A stretch of 46,093 nt of DNA from an uncultured Clostridia bacterium (lineage in GTDB: Bacteria; Bacillota; Clostridia; Christensenellales; Borkfalkiaceae), in NCBI GenBank assembly GCA_947629575.1, contig CANREF010000011.1, forward strand, positions 1 through 46,093, written 5' to 3'. Numbering within the stretch: the stretch's first letter is position 1; every line of letters begins with the position of its first letter. Shown one piece after another: positions 7,971 through 15,051 of this stretch. The notes beneath the pieces are model-generated. The model was not told where the DNA came from. It saw only the letters and a program-made list of their open reading frames with translations, and searched no databases. The translations under genes and the position numbers were made by a program.

Positions 7971-8711
7971 TTAAATGGCAAACACGTGCTTGCCGATAGT
8001 CGTAACCGTCTTACGGTTGAAGATCCACGCGCTCGTCGCGACGGCGGGATTGTAGTAATAGAGACTGCCGTAAGTGGGATCCCAGCCGTTCATGGCGTCC
8101 TTCGCAGCGTCATAGGCGGTCTGATTGGGCTCGAGATTGATCTGCCCGTCCGCAACGGCGGTAAATGCGCCCTTCTGATAGATGACGCCCGCAATGGTAT
8201 TGGGGAAGGAGGGGCTCTTGACGCGGTTCATGATGACCGCACCGATCGCGACCTGCCCCGTATAGCTCTCTCCCCTGCCCTCGGCGTAGATCGCCTTCGC
8301 CATGAGGTAGAGATCGGACGAGGTATAATTTGAGCTCCCCGTATTGGGTCTGCTGCCGTTGAGAGCGTTATAGGAATCATTCATGCCGAGCGCCTGATAG
8401 GTCGCTTTGCCGACAACGCCGTCCGCGGTGAGCCCATTCTTTTTCTGGAAGGCAATGACCGCTTTTTTGGTCGCCGCGCCGAAAATGCCGTCCACGCTTC
8501 CCGAGTAATATCCCCATTGTTTCAATCTGCGCTGCACTTCCTTGACTTCGCCGCCGCGGCTGCCCTGACGGAGCACGGCAGTTTCCTCCGCAAGCACGCT
8601 TGCAACTTCGGATGTGCGCTCGGAGCGGATGACTGCGTAAGCCGTCGCGGGCGCCGCCACGGAGACAAAAAGCACGAGCGCCAATCCGCCGATTGCCAAA
8701 ATCTTTTTCAT
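7971..8711 (-). CDS. sleB: SleB, spore cortex-lytic enzyme
   Basis: A 246-residue secreted lytic transglycosylase that degrades spore cortex peptidoglycan during germination. A signal peptide at 1-26 ends in ATAYA. A peptidoglycan-binding domain (PG_binding_1, about 47-105) has the typical LRQGSRGGEVKEVQRRL...YYSGSVDGIFG pattern. The catalytic Hydrolase_2 domain (about 135-246) contains AIYAEGRGES with the expected active-site Glu, GAVIMNRV, and KGAFTAV. Length and domain order agree with SleB of Bacillus. CATAGGAGGAAATT precedes ATG 8711. The pairing with ypeB shows that this organism makes endospores or descends from one that did. It would be made in the forespore, probably under SigG. Confidence 0.93.
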   Translation of the reverse strand: MKKILAIGGLALVLFVSVAAPATAYAVIRSERTSEVASVLAEETAVLRQGSRGGEVKEVQRRLKQWGYYSGSVDGIFGAATKKAVIAFQKKNGLTADGVVGKATYQALGMNDSYNALNGSRPNTGSSNYTSSDLYLMAKAIYAEGRGESYTGQVAIGAVIMNRVKSPSFPNTIAGVIYQKGAFTAVADGQINLEPNQTAYDAAKDAMNGWDPTYGSLYYYNPAVATSAWIFNRKTVTTIGKHVFAI

Positions 8712-8749
8712 AATTTCCTCCTATGCACAATGTGAGCAGTCGCGGAAAA

Positions 8750-8777
8750 ATTATGCGGGAAAACCTTTTAATTTGCA
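8750..8777 (-). promoter_or_regulatory. Possible forespore (SigG-type) promoter of sleB-ypeB
   Basis: Minus-strand TGCAAA (8777-8772) and CATAAT (8755-8750) are 16 bp apart. CATAAT resembles the SigF/SigG -10 (CATAmTA); the -35 match is weak. No SigA-like pair is seen here. Confidence 0.25.
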
Positions 8778-8786
8778 AACGGTATG

Positions 8787-8814
8787 CAAAAGGGGGGAAG
8801 CCATGCTCCCCCCC
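8787..8814 (-). terminator. Terminator of the Fe-S/TlpA operon
   Basis: On the minus strand GGGGGG-AGC-CATG-GCTT-CCCCCC forms a GC-rich hairpin followed by TTTTGC, 28 bp past the stop at 8842. Part of the region upstream of sleB overlaps its far side. Confidence 0.6.
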
Positions 8815-8841
8815 GTTCGTCCGGAAGTTATTTGAGGCGGT

Positions 8842-10539
8842 CTACAGCAGCGCCTCTATCTGTTCTTGCAGCATCGGATAGGTCACCGATCCCTGCCGCG
8901 TAAATTTGATCACGCCCTCCCCATCGAGGATCACCGTCATCGGCCACGTCGCAAGTCCGCCGAGGGTGTAATAGCAATTCTGCTCGGTATCGTCCTGCAG
9001 GAAACGGCAGGTGAAACCGCCCCAGCCTTTGGCGACGATAAACTTCTCCACGTCCTCGGTAATATCCGAGCCGTGGATGAGCGCGACCGTAACGTCCTCC
9101 GCGAACTCGTTTGCGAGCTGTTCAAAATAGGGGATCTCCTGAATGCAAGGACCGCACCATGTCGCCCAGAAGTTGAGCACGAGGATCTTCCCACGGTGCT
9201 CATATACGTTGAACTTCTCCTGCGCGAAGTATTCGGAAAGGGTGAAGTCGGGCGCGACGTCCCCCACTTCGTTGCCCGTCTCCACGGGCGGAGCGGCAAT
9301 GTTGTCCCTATCGATAAAATTATAATAGACGAGCGCGCCGACGAGAAGGACGCCCGCGAGCGTCCACGCTATCACTTGCAACCAGAACGCTCTGCCGCGC
9401 TTTTTTGCGGGAACGGGTGCGGGTGCAGCAGCGGAGACGGAGATCGGGGATTCCGACGACGGCGCTTCCCGAAGGGATGCCGCCGCGCCCGACGCAGTGC
9501 GGGACAGCAAGATCGGTCTCTCGTCCGTTACTACGGGCGTCGCAGCAGCTTCCACGGCATTCTTGTGAAGGAAGAGCTTGCTCCCCTTCCATGAGATCGC
9601 CTTGGCGGGGCAGACGCCGATACACTCTCCGCAGTTGATACATTCATGGTCGCCCACATGCCTGATATCCATCTTGCAGTGGGAAACGCACAGGCCGCAG
9701 TCGGTACATTTGTTTTTATCGAGCTTGACGCCGAGCAAGGCGATCTTATTGAAGAAACCGTAGATCGCGCCGAGCGGGCAGAGGAAGCGGCAGAAGAAGC
9801 GGAAGATGAACACGCTCAAAACGCAGACCGCGATGAGGACACAGAACTTCCACGTGAAGAGCGGGCCGAGCATGGCAAAGAGCTGTTCATTGTTCGGGTT
9901 GATGAGCAGTCCAACCGCCCCGCCGAACGTCCCTGCGGGACAGACGTATTTGCAGAATGCGGGCACGGGCCCTCCGTCCTTGCCCATGAGCCCGTAGATG
10001 AGGGGGATGGCGATGACGAGCGCCGCGAGCAGGACATATTTGAAGTAGGAGAGAATGCGCGTATAGCGGCTCTTTTTGAGCTTGGGGGTCTTGATCTTAT
10101 AGAGAAGTTCCTGACCCAGCCCGAACGGGCACAGAAATCCGCAGATCGTTCTGCCGAGCAAGAGCCCGAAGAGAATGACGATCCCAAAGATATAGTAGGG
10201 CGTCCGCGTTCCCGACTGCGCCAAGGCGTTTTGCAGAGCGCCCAAAGGACAAGCGCCCGCCGCCGCGGGACAGGAATAGCAGTTGAGCCCGGGCACGCAG
10301 GCATACTTGCCCGCTCCCTTGTAGATCCCCCCCGTGAAGAAGCCCTTGAGGTTGGCGTTCGTAAGGAGGGCTGCATAGAGCTGGATGATCCTGCGCTTGG
10401 TGGGCTTATGACGGCTCCACCAGCTCCCCTCCTTCTTCTCCCCCTTTCGGCGGGGGAAGCACTCGGTGATGACGGTGACTGCCCCATAGAACACGAGCGC
10501 CGCGCAAAGGAGAGATACGATGACGATGAATGCGATCAT
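8842..10539 (-). CDS. Membrane 4Fe-4S protein fused to an external TlpA thioredoxin domain
   Basis: A 565-residue fusion. Residues 1-270 are a NapH/NosR/CcoG-like membrane module with several helices and Cys-Pro motifs (CYSCPAAAGACP, CGFLCPFG, CKYVCPAG, CRFLCPLG). A double ferredoxin segment follows at about 283-325 (CTDCGLCVSHC and CINCGECIGVCP). After a low-complexity linker and one more helix at about 385-405, the C-terminal 145 residues are a TlpA/ResA thioredoxin domain with active site WATWCGPC (Cys462, Cys465) and cis-Pro motif TWPMT. Membrane Fe-S modules of this type pass electrons, so the likely job is to deliver reducing power across the membrane to the external disulfide. GAGGAGG precedes ATG 10539 and contains the stop of the gene before it. 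The electron source and target are not shown by the sequence. Confidence 0.85.
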   Translation of the reverse strand: MIAFIVIVSLLCAALVFYGAVTVITECFPRRKGEKKEGSWWSRHKPTKRRIIQLYAALLTNANLKGFFTGGIYKGAGKYACVPGLNCYSCPAAAGACPLGALQNALAQSGTRTPYYIFGIVILFGLLLGRTICGFLCPFGLGQELLYKIKTPKLKKSRYTRILSYFKYVLLAALVIAIPLIYGLMGKDGGPVPAFCKYVCPAGTFGGAVGLLINPNNEQLFAMLGPLFTWKFCVLIAVCVLSVFIFRFFCRFLCPLGAIYGFFNKIALLGVKLDKNKCTDCGLCVSHCKMDIRHVGDHECINCGECIGVCPAKAISWKGSKLFLHKNAVEAAATPVVTDERPILLSRTASGAAASLREAPSSESPISVSAAAPAPVPAKKRGRAFWLQVIAWTLAGVLLVGALVYYNFIDRDNIAAPPVETGNEVGDVAPDFTLSEYFAQEKFNVYEHRGKILVLNFWATWCGPCIQEIPYFEQLANEFAEDVTVALIHGSDITEDVEKFIVAKGWGGFTCRFLQDDTEQNCYYTLGGLATWPMTVILDGEGVIKFTRQGSVTYPMLQEQIEALL

Positions 10540-10549
10540 GTTTTCCTCC

Positions 10550-11359
10550 TCAGCCCAGCCCGATGCACTCGGTGCAGATATTGATCGCCTTGATGAAGAC
10601 GTCGCCCGCGCCGCCGTTCACAGCGCCGAGCACGATGAACGTGACGGCGAGGACAAGGAGCGCGATCCGCACTCCGAGCACGGCATATTGATTCCCCGCG
10701 GCCGCCGAGACCTTCTTTGCGGCGTTCTCCCATTTGGAAGGGACATAGACGCTGCCGACGAGCCCCTTAACGACGGGCAGATATTTTTTGACATACAGTC
10801 CTTCGAAGACTGCCTCGAAGATGAGGAGCAGGAGCGCCGCGCCCGCCCACGGGAGCACGTTCCGCACCATGGCGAGCACCTCGCTGTTGAGCAAGGCAAA
10901 CGAGGTAAAGTGGCTTCCGTCCGCAAGATATACGATGCACATGACCGCCGCCGCCAAACAAAACGCCGCGGTGAAGATGCGAACGCCGAGACGGACGCGC
11001 CCCGCACGGCGCAGGCGGGCATAGGCAGAGGGGTCTTTTTCGGAAGAGATGCGCCGATTGAGCCGCGCATATATCTTTTCCTGCGCCAAGCCCCCCTTCC
11101 GCGCGGGCGCTACGGGAAAGAGGGCGTACACGACCACGCTTTCCACGATGGCGACGAGCCACAGACAGACGGGCAAAATCAGAGCGCCGAGGCGTTCCCC
11201 CACGAGCGCGCGGGAATACATTCCCCGATCGACGCCCGTCTGCGCAACGCCCGAGAAGTAGATATCCGCCGCTTCCGCAAGGAAAAGAATGCCCACCGCC
11301 ACGGTGAACACTCCGAGGAATATCGAAAAAATGAGACGGATCTTTGCATTTTTTTCCAT
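10550..11359 (-). CDS. Membrane protein ending in a CD1871A-type CXXC segment
   Basis: A 269-residue protein with about five membrane helices. Its last 40 residues (IALLVLAVTFIVLG, then INICTECIGLG with Cys262 and Cys265) match the short CD1871A family of CXXC motif proteins, which in many Clostridia are free-standing proteins of about 40 residues. In those genomes they accompany 4Fe-4S and TlpA genes, exactly as here. The first 230 residues are not recognised and appear to be fused to it. It is the first gene of the operon; only 10 bp separate it from the Fe-S/TlpA gene. The CXXC probably exchanges electrons with the partner's clusters or thioredoxin domain. CGGAGGG lies close before ATG 11359. 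Confidence 0.75.
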   Translation of the reverse strand: MEKNAKIRLIFSIFLGVFTVAVGILFLAEAADIYFSGVAQTGVDRGMYSRALVGERLGALILPVCLWLVAIVESVVVYALFPVAPARKGGLAQEKIYARLNRRISSEKDPSAYARLRRAGRVRLGVRIFTAAFCLAAAVMCIVYLADGSHFTSFALLNSEVLAMVRNVLPWAGAALLLLIFEAVFEGLYVKKYLPVVKGLVGSVYVPSKWENAAKKVSAAAGNQYAVLGVRIALLVLAVTFIVLGAVNGGAGDVFIKAINICTECIGLG

Positions 11360-11421
11360 ATGGCCCTCCGGATCGGCAGAAATTCTCCTTGATTTTTGAA
11401 TATCGTTAATATTCTATCATT

Positions 11422-11450
11422 ATTATAGAAGAAAAGCGTGCAGGTGTCAA
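11422..11450 (-). promoter_or_regulatory. Consensus SigA promoter of the CXXC-Fe-S/TlpA operon
   Basis: Minus-strand TTGACA (11450-11445), 17-bp spacer, TATAAT (11427-11422): a perfect match. Just downstream an AT-rich dyad TTCTAT...ATAGAA spans about 11413-11430 and may be an operator. The 5' leader is about 55 nt. Confidence 0.85.
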
Positions 11451-11493
11451 CTATTTGCCCCCTCCTCTTTTTTGGAAATTTCCTCCCTCCCCC

Positions 11494-12147
11494 CGCGTCA
11501 TTCTGAGCGAAGTCGCCCCGCCTTTCTACTGTCATGGTTCATTGGGCGGCACGAGCGCGAAGCGCGAAGTTAGAATCCCGAGGAACGAAGTCCGCCCACT
11601 ACCCCCTCCATTGGAGGGGGACTAAGGGGGTGGGCGCTCAGCGCGCCCCGCGTCATTCCCCCCCGCGTCATTCTGCCCCGCCTTTCTACTGTCATGGTTC
11701 ATTGGGCGGCACGAGCACGAAGTGCGAAGTAGGTGCCCAAGTGACATGAAAACCGAGAGCTGTCCTCGAAGAATCTCGCGGGGACAATAGATGCTTCGGG
11801 GAGAGCGTTGTCGGACTGCGTAATTGCTCTTTTCGCTCAGCATGACGCACGCACCGCCCCCTCCATTGGAGGGGGACTAAGGGGGTGGGCACTCAGCGCG
11901 CCCCGCGTCATTCCCCCCGCGTCATTCTGCCCCGCCTTCCTACTGTCATGGTTCATTGGGCGGCACGAGCACGAAGTGCGAAGTAGGTGACCAAGTGACA
12001 TGAAAACCGAGAGTTGTCCTCGAAGAATCTCGCGGGGACAATAGATGCTTCGGGGAGAGCATTAGGCGGACTGCGTAATTGCTCTTTTCGCTCAGCATGA
12101 CGCACGCACCACCCCCTCCATTGGAGGGGGACTAAGGGGGTGGGCAC
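11494..12147. repeat. Mosaic intergenic repeat block with a 255-bp tandem duplication
   Basis: No gene is supported here. The block is made of elements found elsewhere in the window: a palindrome CCCCCTCCATTGGAGGGGG followed by ACTAAGGGGGTGGG (near 11601, 11863 and 12113), a CGTCATTCTGAGCG-type element (11501), and GAATCCCGAGGAACGAAG (11575). Units 11637-11891 and 11892-12146 are tandem copies differing at a few bases; the segment GTCATGGTTCATTGGGCGGC occurs at 11531, 11691 and 11945. Short open frames run through it in several phases, but they have no ribosome sites or recognisable products. Confidence 0.85.
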
Positions 12148-12170
12148 TCGATGTCCCTTATAGGAAAAAA

Positions 12171-12200
12171 CCGCCCGCGGCGCAAGTGCGCCGCGGGCGG
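12171..12200 (-). terminator. Intrinsic terminator of the HtrA-like protease gene
   Basis: A perfect 13-bp GC stem (12171-12183 with 12188-12200) and a 4-nt loop, followed on the minus strand by TTTTTT. It stands 17 bp after the stop at 12217. Confidence 0.92.
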
Positions 12201-12216
12201 AAACTTATCAAAAGAT

Positions 12217-13557
12217 TCACTGGAACAGAGTAAACGCCTCATCGTCGGTAAATTGCAGCGCGAACTCGAGCGTTGTATTTCCGCGCGATACGGTGACATT
12301 GAGCTCGTTCCCCTTCCTGATCTGGAAGAGGGTATTGCCGATCATGTGCATACGGGTGATGTTTTTGACCTTCCCGTCTTCAACTTGCAGAGAGCAGATG
12401 ACGTCTCCCGCCTTCAATTTCCCCGCGCTGACCGACCCCGGGGTGACCTCCTCCACGACGATGGTCTCCATGACATAGGTCTTGCCCGTTTTCTCATCGT
12501 AATAGGCGTGTTTCTCGGAGACGCTCACCGTGACGCCGAGGGTCGCCCGCAAAGCGCCGCGCGAAGAATTCACTTTGGAATTGTCGATGATGTTCTGAGC
12601 GATCGCGAGCGCAAGATTGGACGGGATCGCGTAGCCGAAATGAAGAACTCCGTCCTTCTCCAACCTCGCATTCACGATGCCGACGAGTGCGCCGTCCGCA
12701 TTGAACAGCCCGCCGCCCGAATTGCCGTGGTTGACGGGAGCGTCCGTGCGGATCTCGAGCAGTTCGAGCTGCGTCTTTTCGTCCGCGGCATAGATATTAT
12801 CGAGATACTCGGCGTCCACGGAGACGATCCCCTCCACGGCGGAGATCCCGTCGCCGTCGGCATTCCCGATGGCATACACCCTCTCCCCCACGGAGAGCGC
12901 GTCCGAATCCGCCGCAGTGGCGGCGCGGGCGTCGCTGTTCTTGAGAAATTCGCTGTCTTCCACTCTCAGAACGGCGATGTCGTATTCCATAGCTCCGCCC
13001 AAATAGGTGGCGGGAATTTCCTCTTCCGCATATTCCGACCCATAGAGATAAATGGTGATATCATCGCTGATATGGGAAATGCTCTCCCTCCCCGTGCTCG
13101 AAGCGCTGTAGATCACATGGTAGTTGGTGACGATATATGCGTCCCCCTGCGCCTTGTCGAGATCGTAGATGACCCCCGTGCCGATGCTCGCATAGCTCGT
13201 GGTCTCGTTGCGCGAACCCGTCTTTTCGAAGACGGCATAGACGTCCACCGCGGAAAGCAGCGCCCGATTGACGGACGCGGCGGAATCGCCCATGCCGAGC
13301 TCTTTCAGAAAGTCCATATACGTTCCGCCGTAGCCGTCCTCGCGCGCCTCTTCAAACATGCGGCGCGCCTCGGTGGGCGCGGACTCATTCCCCGCGAGCC
13401 ACTCCGCGGCGCTCCCTTCCGTACCCAGATCGGTCGCCACTTCATAGGGATTGCGATAATCGACGATATTTGTATATCCCAACTCGCATCCGGTCATTGC
13501 AACAAGCGCGCCTGCCGTTAAAAGGACGCCCGCAAGCAGCAATTTTTTCGATTTCAT
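12217..13557 (-). CDS. HtrA/DegP-like serine protease, lipoprotein form
   Basis: A 446-residue trypsin-fold protease with a PDZ domain. The signal sequence ends in MTGC (Cys24), so it is probably lipid-anchored outside the membrane; most HtrA proteins of Gram-positives have an N-terminal transmembrane helix instead. Residues 25-110 are an unrecognised spacer. The catalytic triad is His147 (TNYHV), Asp193 (YDIAVL) and Ser280 (GNSGGG), all intact. A C-terminal PDZ domain (about 335-430) contains VEEVTPGSVSAGKLKAGDVI. HtrA proteases degrade or refold damaged exported proteins; in a cell with many large lipoproteins this would be quality control. It has its own promoter and terminator. GCGGAGG precedes ATG 13557. 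Confidence 0.9.
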   Translation of the reverse strand: MKSKKLLLAGVLLTAGALVAMTGCELGYTNIVDYRNPYEVATDLGTEGSAAEWLAGNESAPTEARRMFEEAREDGYGGTYMDFLKELGMGDSAASVNRALLSAVDVYAVFEKTGSRNETTSYASIGTGVIYDLDKAQGDAYIVTNYHVIYSASSTGRESISHISDDITIYLYGSEYAEEEIPATYLGGAMEYDIAVLRVEDSEFLKNSDARAATAADSDALSVGERVYAIGNADGDGISAVEGIVSVDAEYLDNIYAADEKTQLELLEIRTDAPVNHGNSGGGLFNADGALVGIVNARLEKDGVLHFGYAIPSNLALAIAQNIIDNSKVNSSRGALRATLGVTVSVSEKHAYYDEKTGKTYVMETIVVEEVTPGSVSAGKLKAGDVICSLQVEDGKVKNITRMHMIGNTLFQIRKGNELNVTVSRGNTTLEFALQFTDDEAFTLFQ

Positions 13558-13588
13558 AAATGCCTCCGCTGATATGCTATCAAATATA

Positions 13589-13618
13589 ATTATACACCGA
13601 TTTGCGTAAATTTGTCAA
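13589..13618 (-). promoter_or_regulatory. SigA promoter of the HtrA-like protease gene
   Basis: Minus-strand TTGACA (13618-13613), 18-bp spacer, TATAAT (13594-13589), about 30 bp upstream of the start codon. Confidence 0.85.
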
Positions 13619-13675
13619 TGTTCCCGTGAAATTTCTGTGTTTTTTCCTATGAAAAAATTTCCTGCCGCCAAAGAG

Positions 13676-13681
13676 TATAAT
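13676..13681 (+). promoter_or_regulatory. Possible -10 of the rubrerythrin operon
   Basis: TATAAT at 13676-13681 lies 43 bp before the rubrerythrin start. There is no good -35 at the right distance (13653-13658 is AAAATT), so an activator or an unusual promoter is possible. Confidence 0.35.
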
Positions 13682-13724
13682 GCCCTTTTGCCGTGCCCAA
13701 AATAAGAGCGAAAGGAGGACGGGT

Positions 13725-14321
13725 ATGGATTTTACCAAGACGCAGACGTTTTATAACCTTGCAAGAGGATTTGCGGGGGAATGTCAGGCGGGAATGCGTT
13801 ACCAGCTCACGGTGAAGATGGCAATGAAGCAGGGCTATGAAGTTCTTGCCGACACCGTGCGTACCATTGCAAAGAACGAGACCAATCACGCCAAAGTGTT
13901 TTTCGAAGCGATACAGACCAATGCGGGAAGTCAAGACAATATTCATATTGACGCAAACTTTCCCTTTCATGCGGGAACGCTCGAAGAAAATTTACGCTTT
14001 GCGGCGATCGACGAACAGGATGAGGCCGAAGTGCTCTATCCCGGATTTGCAAAGATCGCGCGGGATGAGGGGTTTGAGCAAATCGCGCTCAAATTCGAAC
14101 AGGTAGCGAAGGTGGAGCAGAACCATCGGATCATCTTCGAATATCTCTTTGAGGCGTTCAAGGACGGCTCTCTCTACAAGGCGGAACGTCCGATGCTGTG
14201 GATCTGCGGCGAATGCGGCTATATGCACACATCGAATGAGGCATGGAACATCTGCCCCCTGTGCGGCGCGTCTCAGGGACAAGCCGAACTTCATCTTCCT
14301 TTCAAAAAGGAGAATATATGA
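13725..14321 (+). CDS. rbr: Rubrerythrin
   Basis: A 198-residue non-heme iron peroxidase that reduces hydrogen peroxide in the anaerobic cytoplasm. The N-terminal four-helix diiron domain shows Glu19, the ExxH pair Glu52-His55 (NETNHAK) and further ligands (DEQDEAEVL, KVEQNHR). The C-terminal rubredoxin-like domain has two Cys knuckles (Cys161/Cys164 and Cys177/Cys180; ICGECGY and CPLCG) that bind one iron. Start 13725 is chosen over the in-frame ATG at 13680 because AAAGGAGG sits 7 nt before it and the family begins at MDFTKTQT. The next gene overlaps its stop by 3 bp. It is probably oxidative-stress inducible, although no PerR box was recognised. Confidence 0.93.
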   Translation: MDFTKTQTFYNLARGFAGECQAGMRYQLTVKMAMKQGYEVLADTVRTIAKNETNHAKVFFEAIQTNAGSQDNIHIDANFPFHAGTLEENLRFAAIDEQDEAEVLYPGFAKIARDEGFEQIALKFEQVAKVEQNHRIIFEYLFEAFKDGSLYKAERPMLWICGECGYMHTSNEAWNICPLCGASQGQAELHLPFKKENI

Positions 14322-14455
14322 AAAACAAGCAAAGCTCCAGAACGCAAAACGCTCAGAACAAGCAGAACGAAACTTCGAACAAGACTTCGAACAGAACGTC
14401 CGACAAGGGCGGTTGCTGCGGGAAGAAGACTTCGGAGACGAAGGATCGCGGCTAA
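14318..14455 (+). CDS. 45-residue polar protein with a CC motif, coupled to rubrerythrin
   Basis: This small protein overlaps the rubrerythrin stop (ATGA at 14318-14321) and uses AAAAAGGAG as ribosome site. It is very rich in Asn, Gln, Lys, Ser and Thr in its first 30 residues, then has DKGGCCGKK. It has no hydrophobic segment, so it should be soluble. The tandem Cys could bind metal or be oxidised, fitting its position after rubrerythrin. Composition also recalls small spore proteins of Clostridia, but I do not recognise a family. The arrangement, ribosome site and tight packing with genes on both sides make it a likely real gene. Confidence 0.65.
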   Translation: MKNKQSSRTQNAQNKQNETSNKTSNRTSDKGGCCGKKTSETKDRG

Positions 14456-14587
14456 ATGAGCAAGAGGAAGGTCTCTGCGCTTGAAAAGGGCGCAAAGATG
14501 GGCTCAAAGGAAGATATGCTCGGAAGCTACACGGGCGTATCCTCCGATGAACACGAGAAACCCATTCAGGACGCAGACGATCTCTGA
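14456..14587 (+). CDS. 43-residue conserved-looking small protein (GSYTG...QDADDL)
   Basis: The ATG at 14456 follows the previous stop TAA directly; GAAGGA lies about 12 nt upstream. The product begins MSKRKVSALEKGAKMG, continues with DMLGSYTGV and ends PIQDADDL. From memory, similar short proteins ending in PVQDADDL occur in many Clostridia without an assigned function; I cannot confirm this here. It is charged, soluble, and has no Cys. It is the last gene of the rubrerythrin operon, before a clear terminator. Confidence 0.65.
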   Translation: MSKRKVSALEKGAKMGSKEDMLGSYTGVSSDEHEKPIQDADDL

Positions 14588-14595
14588 GAAAGGAA

Positions 14596-14626
14596 GGGGC
14601 GGGATTTTCCCGCCCCCGACTTTTTT
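14596..14626 (+). terminator. Intrinsic terminator of the rubrerythrin operon
   Basis: Stem GGGGCGGGA (14596-14604) pairs with TCCCGCCCC (14608-14616) around TTT, followed by CCGAC and T6. It starts 8 bp after the last stop codon. Confidence 0.9.
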
Positions 14627-14630
14627 GTTT

Positions 14631-14751
14631 CGCACATTTCTTTGCTCCGACACCCCGCCCACCAACACGTCATCCCGAGCGGAGCGAAGCGAAGTCGAGG
14701 GATCTCGTCCTATAAGCAAACGGCGGGGTGTCGTTCGAAAAGAAATGTGCG
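14631..14751. repeat. 121-bp element with 29-30 bp terminal inverted repeats
   Basis: The left end 14631-14659 (starting CGCACATTTCTT, ending CACCCCGCC) is the imperfect inverse of 14722-14751. The inside (about 14666-14706) carries the dispersed GTCATCCCGAGCGGAGCGAAG element. It could be a miniature inverted-repeat element or a long stem-loop. No coding content. Confidence 0.6.
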
Positions 14752-14811
14752 AGGGGTTAGTTAGTCTGCTTCGTAATAGCTATCTGCCCACCCGATAACT
14801 GCTCCGTAAAA

Positions 14812-14834
14812 ACAAAAAGCCGCAGGTGTGCGGC
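14812..14834 (-). terminator. Terminator, probably of the XRE regulator gene, displaced by repeats
   Basis: On the minus strand GCCGCA-CACC-TGCGGC (14834-14819) is followed by TTTTTGTTTTT. The only minus-strand gene upstream is the one ending at 15052, 218 bp away; repeats fill the gap. Confidence 0.6.
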
Positions 14835-14899
14835 AAATTGTGTGCGCTGCCGCAGGGAAACCCTGCTCCGCGCAGTGATGAAAGGGAATCACCCCCACC

Positions 14900-15045
14900 T
14901 GTCACTCACTGCGTTCGTGCCGCCGCCCCCTTAGAAGGGGGCGGGTCGATCTCGCGTCATTCTGAACGAATGTGAAGAATCCCGAGGAACGAAGTCCGAC
15001 GCCCCCTCCAAGGAGGGGGGCAGGGGGGCGGTGACCGCAACAGAG
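14900..15045. repeat. Intergenic repeat block
   Basis: It contains GCCCCCTTAGAAGGGGGC (about 14927-14944), CGTCATTCTGAACGAATGTG and GAATCCCGAGGAACGAAGTCC (14955-14999), and the palindrome CCCCCTCCAAGGAGGGGG (from 15002). These are the same elements as at 11494-12147. Confidence 0.75.
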
Positions 15046-15051
15046 AACCTC

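Noticed and set aside
11534-12147. Short frames of 60-75 codons through the repeat block
   Set aside because: They are formed by repeat sequence on both strands, recur with the repeats, and lack ribosome sites.
11494-12147. CRISPR array
   Set aside because: The repeated units are about 255 bp and abut directly or form mosaics; there are no short repeats with unique spacers, and no cas genes nearby.
14318-14587. Standard spore SASP genes
   Set aside because: Neither small protein has the alpha/beta SASP motif; the gamma-type composition of the first is only vaguely similar.
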